A DNA stretch of 60,814 nt from Anaerolineae bacterium (GTDB lineage: Bacteria > Chloroflexota > Anaerolineae > Anaerolineales > Villigracilaceae), in NCBI GenBank assembly GCA_003130845.1, contig QEXW01000102.1:1-60814 (forward strand), read 5' to 3'. The notes under the pieces were generated by a model. It was not told the DNA's origin. It saw only the letters and a program-made list of their open reading frames with translations, and did no database searches. This document shows, one piece after another, positions 53,883 through 60,814 of the stretch. Position 1 is the first letter of the stretch, and every line of letters begins with the position of its first letter. Made by a program: the position numbers and the translations under genes.

Positions 53883-53936
53883 CGTCCCGAAGGTTGCCAG
53901 CGAATCAGATCTGACTCGTCTTCAACCTTCGGGACG
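53883..53936 (+). promoter_or_regulatory. Structured leader of pyrG
   Basis: CGTCCCGAAGGTTG (53883-53896) pairs perfectly with CAACCTTCGGGACG (53923-53936), a 14-bp stem that encloses a perfect inner palindrome TCAGATCTGA (53905-53914). No T-run follows on either strand, so a simple terminator is unlikely. The stem ends 22 bases before the ribosome-binding site. It may be a cis-acting RNA control of pyrG or a transcript-stabilising fold. No known class matches. Confidence 0.5.
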
Positions 53937-53966
53937 ATGTTTGTGACATTCAAAAAGCGAGGACGA

Positions 53967-55595
<1,629 letters not shown>

Positions 55596-55604
55596 CTCCA
55601 GGAC

Positions 55605-56435
55605 TCAAATCCACTCCGCCTTTTTTACTACATACGAATCATAAACCCGCCGCAACAAGCGCGCGATTTCTCCCACTTGCCCACTACCAACGGGTTGATT
55701 TTCAATCTGCGTCACCGGCACAACCCCGCGCCCACTTGAGGTAATAAAAGCCTCATCCCACGCCGCCAATTCATCCACACGTGGGGGACGGTATGCGATG
55801 CCGATGCCATTCGCGCGCGCCAGGCGCAGCACGTAGCGGCGCGTCACCCCGAGCAAAATCCCCTCGCGGGCAGTGAAAATCGTGCCAGCGCGGACGGCGT
55901 AGAAATTGCTCGTCAGGCCTTCGAGAATCTTGCCGTTGCGGGTCATCAGGGCTTCGTACGCGCCGCTCTGCTGCAGAAACGCCCGCGCCGCCTCACTCTC
56001 GCCGATGAAAGCGGTTGTCTTCAGGCGGGGCGTTTTGCGCTCTACCGGCGCAAACATCACCCGCACCCCGTGCTGATAGACCGTTTCATCCGGGGCGCGG
56101 AGCGGTTCGAGCGCCAGGAACAGCGTCCCGGCCTCTTGGGTGGTTGAAAGCGTCACGCGTACGCGGGCCTCTTCGGCCGGGAAAGCAGCCAGCACCTCCC
56201 GCAGCGCGGCGCGCAACCCGGCGGGGCTGGAGAGCGCCCGAATCCCCAGCGCGGGCAGCGGGGCGTACAATCGGTCCAGGTGCATTTCCAGGCCAAGCAC
56301 CTTCCTGCGCCCGGCATACGTGCGAAAGGTGGAATACAATCCTTGTGGCAACTGGCGCGAAACCGCATCCAGCGCAGAAACATCTGACAGGGCAATTTCG
56401 TGAAGGTCAGGGGTCAGCGCATATACCTTGAGCAT
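55605..56435 (-). CDS. Class IV PLP-dependent aminotransferase-fold protein
   Basis: 276 residues. The likely PLP lysine lies in PRLKTTAFIGESEAAR (about residue 138), with ALMTRNGKILEGLTSNFYAV (about residue 160) and EGILLGVTRRYVLRLA downstream, the family-typical cofactor region; EAFITSSGRGVVPVTQI closes the fold. Members include branched-chain aminotransferase, D-amino-acid aminotransferase and 4-amino-4-deoxychorismate lyase; I cannot choose. The middle of the gene is visibly richer in G and C than the genes upstream, which may mark different ancestry. The ATG is preceded by TAGAAT six bases upstream and has no ribosome-binding site, so it may be leaderless. Confidence 0.85.
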   Translation of the reverse strand: MLKVYALTPDLHEIALSDVSALDAVSRQLPQGLYSTFRTYAGRRKVLGLEMHLDRLYAPLPALGIRALSSPAGLRAALREVLAAFPAEEARVRVTLSTTQEAGTLFLALEPLRAPDETVYQHGVRVMFAPVERKTPRLKTTAFIGESEAARAFLQQSGAYEALMTRNGKILEGLTSNFYAVRAGTIFTAREGILLGVTRRYVLRLARANGIGIAYRPPRVDELAAWDEAFITSSGRGVVPVTQIENQPVGSGQVGEIARLLRRVYDSYVVKKAEWI

Positions 56436-56441
56436 AGATAC

Positions 56442-56447
56442 ATTCTA
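56442..56447 (-). promoter_or_regulatory. Candidate -10 box of the class IV aminotransferase gene
   Basis: TAGAAT on the minus strand ends six bases before the ATG, implying a leaderless message. No clear -35 box. Confidence 0.4.
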
Positions 56448-56460
56448 CCGCAAGCCAGCC

Positions 56461-56482
56461 TTTTTAGACATATATCTAAAAA
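56461..56482. promoter_or_regulatory. Inverted repeat beside the exporter promoter
   Basis: TTTTTAGA (56461-56468) and TCTAAAAA (56475-56482) form a perfect 8-bp inverted repeat just upstream of the -35 box of the exporter leader and within the region upstream of the divergent aminotransferase gene. It is a candidate operator for a repressor; none is encoded nearby. Confidence 0.45.
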
Positions 56483-56487
56483 AATCC

Positions 56488-56517
56488 TTGACAATTCAAG
56501 GAAAGCAATGATAAACT
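56488..56517 (+). promoter_or_regulatory. Promoter of the exporter leader
   Basis: TTGACA (56488-56493) is a perfect -35 box. TAAACT (56512-56517), 18 bp away and preceded by TG at 56509-56510, is an extended -10 box. Start site expected near 56524, upstream of the leader reading frame. Confidence 0.7.
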
Positions 56518-56559
56518 CGTTCGCGTTAATCTCATTCTCTCGAAAGGAGGCCGCACTTC

Positions 56560-56640
56560 ATGGTGTACAACATCGTTTCTCGTTTTGCTCCCGTTTCTGG
56601 CGTGTTTGTACGTCCTCGGAGTGCGCCTGTTGACAGATAG
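56560..56640 (+). CDS. Leader peptide of the ABC exporter operon, 26 residues
   Basis: A 26-codon frame starting MVYNIVSRFAPV and ending SAPVDR before TAG. It has the best ribosome-binding site of the region (AAAGGAGG, ending nine bases before the ATG), directly after a strong promoter and before an intrinsic terminator. Its last codons (21-25) form one arm of an alternative hairpin that excludes the terminator. The design is that of a regulatory leader peptide whose translation decides transcription of the exporter genes, like bmrB in Bacillus subtilis. The peptide itself resembles nothing I know. Confidence 0.72.
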   Translation: MVYNIVSRFAPVSGVFVRPRSAPVDR

Positions 56641-56684
56641 CCGTCAACCTCCTGTGTCTGTGTAGTTCACAAGTCACGGCGCAC
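56621..56684 (+). promoter_or_regulatory. Predicted antiterminator pairing
   Basis: GTGCGCC (56621-56627) can pair with GGCGCAC (56678-56684), and TGAC (56631-56634) with GTCA (56673-56676), a bulged 11-bp helix that uses the 5' arm and loop of the terminator. Within it GTTGAC (56629-56634) and GTCAAC (56643-56648) form a competing smaller hairpin. A ribosome paused before about codon 17 would leave the first arm free; one that reaches the stop would cover it. Confidence 0.6.
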
Positions 56685-56703
56685 CCACGCCGTGACTTTT
56701 TTT
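56671..56703 (+). terminator. Intrinsic terminator (attenuator) before the exporter genes
   Basis: AAGTCACGGCG (56671-56681) pairs perfectly with CGCCGTGACTT (56688-56698) on a 6-base loop, and seven T residues follow (56697-56703). It lies between the leader peptide and the first exporter gene, so transcription of the exporter must pass it. Confidence 0.92.
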
Positions 56704-56761
56704 ATTGTCTCTACGGCATCGCTTCTGCACATCGGAACCTGGCCATTTTATGGAGAACAGT

Positions 56762-58603
56762 ATGGCAACTCTCACATCCTCTCAACCTTCTACCTATTTC
56801 GACTTTCGCCGTGTCATCCACCATAACCGCCTGAACGGCTTATGGCAAGCGATGAGCGGCTACCGCTTGCCGTATCTCGGCGCGGTCATTACGCTCATGA
56901 TTTCTGCGCTTGCCAAAACCGCCGCGCTGTTGTTGTTGCGCTACTTTGCCGACTTAGTGGGCGGTGCAGCCCAACCTATCGGCGGAAATTTACAAAGCGC
57001 CTTCTTCTACATTGGCTTAGGATTTGTCAGTCTAGCCGCACTGGAGGGGGGATTTGCCTTCCTCTCCGGTCGCCTGGCAGCCTATACAGCAGAAAACATC
57101 ACCCGCCGCTTGCGCAACTTTTTATTCGACCACATTCAGCGCCTGAGTTTTTCCTACCACAGCAAGACGCCCACCGGTGACCTGATTGAACGAGTCACTT
57201 CGGACGTGGACACATTGCGCCGCTTCTTCAACGAGCACGCCATCGGCATCGGGCGCATCCTGCTCTTGTTCTTTGTCAACTGGTTTGCCATTCTCAGCCT
57301 CGACCTGGAACTCGGCCTGGTTTCCGTCATCGCCATTCCGCCCATTCTGCTCGTTTCGGTATGGTTCTTTAAGCGAGTGACCAAAGCCTACGAAGCCTAT
57401 CAAGAACAAGAGGCCGCGCTCTCCACCGCCTTGCAAGAAAACCTGACCGGCGTGCGCGTGGTGAAAGCCTTTGCGCGCCAGGATTACGAAAAAGGCAAGT
57501 TCGAAAAGGAAAACTGGGCCAAGTACCTGAAAGGCAAACTGCTGCTCTTCATGCACTCGCTCTTCTGGCCGCTTTCAGACATCGTGCTGGGCCTGCAAAT
57601 GCTGGGCGGGTTCGTCTTTGCGGGCGTCATGGTCATCAACGGCGAAATCACCGTTGGCACGTACCTGGCCTATGCCGGGCTGGTGGTGTGGCTCATCTGG
57701 CCGATTCGCAATCTGGGCCGCCTGATTGTAGATACTTCCACCGGCATGGTCTCCTATGGCCGCCTGCTCGCCATCATGAAAGAAAACCAGGAAGACCTAG
57801 AGAGCGGCAAAGTGCAGCCAACACAGCCGGTGCGCGGCGAAATTACGTTTGAAAACGTGTCGTTCATGTACTCCGATGGCGAAACCGATGTGTTACGGAA
57901 CGTGTCCTTTTCGGTCAAGCCGGGGCAATCGGTTGCTCTGATTGGCTCCACCGGCTCAGGCAAGACCTCGCTGGTCAACCTGCTGCCGCGCTTCCATGAG
58001 TACACCGGCGGGCGCATCCTGCTAGATGGAATTGAACTGAAAGACTACCCGCGCCGCTACCTGCGTCAGCAAATCGGCATCGTGGAACAAGAACCGTTCC
58101 TGTTCAGCCGCTCCATCCGCGAGAACATCGCGCTGGGGGTTCAGCGTCCGGTGACGGACGAGGAAATCGAAGCCGCCGCCCGCACCGCCGCCATCCACGA
58201 TTCCATTATGAGCTTTCCCGATGGCTACCGCACGATTGTCGGCGAAAAGGGCGTCACCCTCTCCGGCGGACAAAAACAGCGCGTGGCGATTGCCCGCACC
58301 ATCCTGAAGAACCCGCGCATCCTGATTTTGGATGATTCGACCTCCAGCGTGGATACCGAAACCGAAGCAGAAATCCGCGCTGCGCTGAACAACCTGATGC
58401 AAGACCGCACCACCTTCATCATCGCCCACCGCATTCAATCGGTGATGAACGCGGATTTGATTCTGGTGCTGGACAAGGGGCAGGTCATCCAGATGGGAAC
58501 GCACGAGCAACTGGTCGCCCAGGATGGCATGTACCGCAAAATTTACGATATCCAAACCCGAGTCGAGGACGAACTGGAACATGAACTCGCCTCGATTGAA
58601 TAA
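56762..58603 (+). CDS. Heterodimeric ABC exporter half, subunit with degenerate Walker B
   Basis: 613 residues from the ATG at 56762, with TGGAG six bases upstream; a frame to 56705 would start next to the terminator. Six membrane helices (about residues 50-320) precede the ATPase domain. Walker A is GSTGSGKT (395-402), signature LSGGQ (500-504). Walker B reads ILDDSTSS with Asp525 where the catalytic Glu should be, so this subunit forms the inactive half of the degenerate site, as in TM287, BmrC and LmrC-type exporters. Probable role: drug or lipid export together with the partner encoded 51 bp downstream. Confidence 0.93.
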   Translation: MATLTSSQPSTYFDFRRVIHHNRLNGLWQAMSGYRLPYLGAVITLMISALAKTAALLLLRYFADLVGGAAQPIGGNLQSAFFYIGLGFVSLAALEGGFAFLSGRLAAYTAENITRRLRNFLFDHIQRLSFSYHSKTPTGDLIERVTSDVDTLRRFFNEHAIGIGRILLLFFVNWFAILSLDLELGLVSVIAIPPILLVSVWFFKRVTKAYEAYQEQEAALSTALQENLTGVRVVKAFARQDYEKGKFEKENWAKYLKGKLLLFMHSLFWPLSDIVLGLQMLGGFVFAGVMVINGEITVGTYLAYAGLVVWLIWPIRNLGRLIVDTSTGMVSYGRLLAIMKENQEDLESGKVQPTQPVRGEITFENVSFMYSDGETDVLRNVSFSVKPGQSVALIGSTGSGKTSLVNLLPRFHEYTGGRILLDGIELKDYPRRYLRQQIGIVEQEPFLFSRSIRENIALGVQRPVTDEEIEAAARTAAIHDSIMSFPDGYRTIVGEKGVTLSGGQKQRVAIARTILKNPRILILDDSTSSVDTETEAEIRAALNNLMQDRTTFIIAHRIQSVMNADLILVLDKGQVIQMGTHEQLVAQDGMYRKIYDIQTRVEDELEHELASIE

Positions 58604-58654
58604 TCAGATGCAAATCCATTACTTCGTATTGCACCATTTTGCATGGGAGACAGT

Positions 58655-60478
58655 ATGTCTGACGAACTGTACGAACTCGAAGAAGAAGAGCATACCAGCC
58701 CGTTGACGGGGGCCACCTTTCGGCGCATTCTCGGCCTGTTGCGGCCTCACTGGCTGTGGGTGGTCGGCTTCGTCGTCACCATTGGCCTGACCTCGGCGCT
58801 GGATTCGCTCTTTACGTATATCAACAAACACATGATTGACGACGGCATGATGATGGGCGATACCGCTACGCTTTATCGGCTGGCAATCTATTACGGCGTC
58901 TTACAGCTCATTCAGGCCGGGTTGGTGTTCTCGTTCATTTACTTAGCCGGTGTGTTGGGCGAGCGCATTCAATATGACCTGCGCAAGGCCATGTTCGCCC
59001 ACCTGCAAGACCTTTCGCTCTCGTATTACGCCCAAAACGCAGTGGGGCGGCTGATGGCGCGCGTCACGTCCGATTCGGGGCGCGTGGCCGACCTGATGAC
59101 CTGGGGGCTGGTAGATACCACCTGGGCGTTCATGAACATCATCACGGCCACGTTCTTCATGCTGCTCATCAACTGGCAGCTGGCGCTGGTGGTCTTCGCT
59201 ATTGTGCCGCTCCTGTTCTACATTGCCGTGCAGTTTCGCAAGAAAATCCTGGTGGAATACCGTACGTCGCGGCGCGCCAACTCCAAAATCACCGGGGCAT
59301 ACAACGAAAATATTCAGGGTGTCCGTGTGGTGAAGGCCTTAGGACGAGAAGAAGAAAACCTACAAGAATTTCAGGTTCTGACCAACAACATGTACCGCGC
59401 TTCCTACCGCGCGGCCTGGCTTTCGGCCCTCTTCTTACCCACCGTACAGGTCATTGCAGCACTAGCGCTGGGCGTCATCGTGTGGTATGGCGGCTTCCAG
59501 GCCGAAGCCGGCCTGCTGACGATTGGCGGGATTCACGCCTTTGTCTCGTATCTCACTTTCATCATGTGGCCGGTGCAAGACCTGGCGCGCGTCTATGCCG
59601 AAATGCAGCATTCCATCGCTTCAGCCGAGCGCATCTTCAAACTGCTGGATACCGAGCCGGAAGTGCGTAACCGCCCAGGCGCAGTGGAGGCCGAAACCCT
59701 GCTGGGCGAAATCATCTTCGAGAACGTCAGTTTCTATTACGAAGAGCGCAAACCGGTGCTGACCAATTTCAACTTGCGGGTGCAGCCGGGCGAAACCATC
59801 GCCATCGTCGGGCCGACCGGCGGCGGCAAATCCACCATCGTCAACCTGCTGTGCCGCTTCTACGAACCGCGCAGCGGGCGCATCCTCATCAACGGGCGCG
59901 ATTACACCGAATACACACTACAAAGCATCCACAGCAAAATCGGCATCGTGCTGCAAACCCCGCATTTGTTCAGCGGCACAGTGCGCGAGAACATCCGCTA
60001 CGGGCGGCTTTCTGCCACCGACCAAGAAGTAGAAGAGGCGGCCAAAATCGCCGGCGCACATGATTTCATTATGACCCTTGAAAAAGGCTACGACCAGAAC
60101 GTAGGCGAAGGCGGCAACCTGCTCTCGGTGGGGCAAAAGCAACTCATCAGCCTGGCACGCGCCGTGCTGGCCAAACCGGAGCTTTTCATCATGGATGAAG
60201 CCACCTCCAGCGTGGATACACTCACCGAGGCGCTCATCCAAAAAGGCATGGAGAACCTGATGAAAGGCCGCACATCCTTCGTCATTGCCCACCGCTTAAG
60301 CACCATCAAACGCGCCGACCGAATCTTGGTCATCGAAAACGGGCGCATCGCCGAGATGGGCACCCACGCCGAGCTCTTGCGCCTACGCGGACAGTATTAC
60401 CGACTATACACCCAACAATTCAAGTTCGAGCGTGAGTTAGAATACTCCGCCGCCGCACTCGTGCCGGTGATTAAGTAG
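58655..60478 (+). CDS. Heterodimeric ABC exporter half, subunit with catalytic Glu
   Basis: 607 residues from the ATG at 58655 (GGGAGA just upstream, similar to the start of its partner gene). An acidic N-terminus (EELYEL-type run of Glu) leads into six membrane helices and the ATPase domain with Walker A GPTGGGKS (386-393) and Walker B IMDEATSS with the catalytic Glu515. Its signature is degenerate: LSVGQ (490-494) replaces LSGGQ. That signature faces the partner's Asp525 Walker B, so one ATP site is degenerate and the other consistent, the rule in heterodimeric exporters such as TM287/288 and BmrCD. Confidence 0.93.
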   Translation: MSDELYELEEEEHTSPLTGATFRRILGLLRPHWLWVVGFVVTIGLTSALDSLFTYINKHMIDDGMMMGDTATLYRLAIYYGVLQLIQAGLVFSFIYLAGVLGERIQYDLRKAMFAHLQDLSLSYYAQNAVGRLMARVTSDSGRVADLMTWGLVDTTWAFMNIITATFFMLLINWQLALVVFAIVPLLFYIAVQFRKKILVEYRTSRRANSKITGAYNENIQGVRVVKALGREEENLQEFQVLTNNMYRASYRAAWLSALFLPTVQVIAALALGVIVWYGGFQAEAGLLTIGGIHAFVSYLTFIMWPVQDLARVYAEMQHSIASAERIFKLLDTEPEVRNRPGAVEAETLLGEIIFENVSFYYEERKPVLTNFNLRVQPGETIAIVGPTGGGKSTIVNLLCRFYEPRSGRILINGRDYTEYTLQSIHSKIGIVLQTPHLFSGTVRENIRYGRLSATDQEVEEAAKIAGAHDFIMTLEKGYDQNVGEGGNLLSVGQKQLISLARAVLAKPELFIMDEATSSVDTLTEALIQKGMENLMKGRTSFVIAHRLSTIKRADRILVIENGRIAEMGTHAELLRLRGQYYRLYTQQFKFERELEYSAAALVPVIK

Positions 60479-60507
60479 GACAACTCCAAAGGAGTTGTCC
60501 TTTTTTT
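60477..60507 (+). terminator. Intrinsic terminator after the exporter operon
   Basis: AGGACAACTCC (60477-60487) pairs perfectly with GGAGTTGTCCT (60491-60501) on a 3-base loop, followed by six more T. The stem begins inside the stop codon. A possible promoter for the next gene overlaps it: TTGTCC (60495-60500), 16 bp, TATACT (60517-60522). Confidence 0.93.
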
Positions 60508-60576
60508 AAATTACGCTATACTTTACATATCGGTGCCAGATTAATTCTCGCCACGTCGCGCCCAAAGGGGAAAGCC

Positions 60577-60814
60577 ATGTCCCACTCCCTCTCCCAACCC
60601 ACCTCGCTCACCTGCCCGCGCTGCAGCGCAACCGTCCAAGCCGAAGTCTGGCTGATCGTAGACGCCGCCGAACGCCCGGACCTGCTCGAAAAGGCCAAAG
60701 AGGGCCGCCTGCACGAAATCGCCTGCCCACAGTGCGGCCCCCTTGGCCAGGTTGACGCCCCGCTCCTGCTCTACTTCCCAAACACCCCTCTCCCCTTGGG
60801 GGAGGGGTCGGGGG
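60577..60814 (+). CDS. CpXC-domain protein (3' end cut by the window)
   Basis: 79 codons are visible from the ATG at 60577 with AGGGG upstream. Two zinc-binding pairs, CPRC (residues 13-16) and CPQCG (about 52-56), with a helical stretch between them, are the CpXC pattern, a small domain common in Chloroflexota and Firmicutes with unknown role. The last visible codons read TPLPLGEGSG out of a G/C palindrome at 60785-60807 that looks like a repeat element rather than native coding sequence. The remainder lies outside the window. Confidence 0.75.
   Translation, partial: MSHSLSQPTSLTCPRCSATVQAEVWLIVDAAERPDLLEKAKEGRLHEIACPQCGPLGQVDAPLLLYFPNTPLPLGEGSG
60785..60807. repeat. Palindromic G/C element inside the CpXC gene
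   Basis: CCCCTCTCCC and GGGGGAGGGG form a 10-bp stem with one G-T pair over a 3-base loop. Sequences of the type CTCTCCCC-TTGG-GGGAGAG are widespread as dispersed repeats in bacterial genomes. Only one copy is seen in this window, so the repeat nature is inferred. Confidence 0.4.

Noticed and set aside
53883-53936. Hairpin before pyrG as an intrinsic terminator
   Set aside because: The stem is strong but no T-run follows on either strand, so it is listed as a structured leader instead.
56705-56761. Longer start for the first exporter subunit
   Set aside because: It would start directly at the terminator T-run without a ribosome-binding site; ATG at 56762 has TGGAG six bases upstream.

Overview
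The window looks like a chromosomal segment of a bacterium of the phylum Chloroflexota, most likely an Anaerolineae-type heterotroph. This is an inference from gene content, not from a marker gene. The signs are two family-5 solute-binding-protein ABC systems, several very large multi-pass glycosyltransferases, a KorAB-type oxidoreductase without a ferredoxin subunit, no LPS genes, and frequent TTG and GTG starts. I see no transposase, integrase, phage gene, CRISPR array or rRNA. One tRNA is present. Coding density is high and no gene looks broken; only the two edge genes are cut, by the window.

Layout. 1-5.6 kb (minus strand): two LacI-type repressors, then a lipoprotein substrate-binding protein and a permease that runs off the left edge, probably a regulated oligosaccharide or peptide importer. 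5.7-15.8 kb (plus): acyl-CoA dehydrogenase, then a translationally coupled run (ATGA overlaps) of methyltransferase, two membrane glycosyltransferases and a zinc-loop oxidoreductase, then a third membrane glycosyltransferase and a small membrane protein. 15.8-19.5 kb: a three-gene acyl-CoA carboxylase (carboxyltransferase, biotin carboxylase, biotin carrier). 19.5-22.7 kb: MoxR ATPase, DUF58 protein, MBL-fold hydrolase. 22.8-29.6 kb: housekeeping genes ruvA, proC, a fused FAD/2Fe-2S molybdenum-hydroxylase subunit without its Mo subunit, tRNA-Leu, dgt, greA, lspA and rluD. 29.7-32.7 kb: agmatine degradation (aguB divergent from aguA) with a carbamate kinase. 32.8-39.6 kb: polysaccharide deacetylase, FemAB-like and GNAT proteins, recQ, and a fourth membrane glycosyltransferase. 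39.7-43.3 kb: FadR-type regulator with korA and korB. 43.4-45 kb: small genes including arfB. 45-50.6 kb (minus): a complete five-gene peptide/nickel-type ABC importer. 50.8-55.6 kb: S9 peptidase, a creatininase-family protein with an apparent degenerate duplicated half, and pyrG behind a structured leader. 55.6-60.8 kb: class IV aminotransferase, then a heterodimeric ABC exporter with its own leader-peptide attenuator, and a CpXC protein cut by the right edge.

Most interesting. The exporter pair is preceded by a strong promoter, a 26-codon reading frame with an excellent ribosome-binding site, and a perfect intrinsic terminator. The 5' arm of that terminator can pair instead with the last codons of the leader frame. 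This is the architecture of ribosome-mediated attenuation known from bmrB-bmrCD of Bacillus subtilis. Other points worth attention are the internally duplicated creatininase, the orphan FAD/Fe-S fusion, the autoregulatory operator cluster of the first LacI gene, the pyrG leader hairpin, candidate leaderless genes, and a palindromic element that seems to be read as protein in the last gene.
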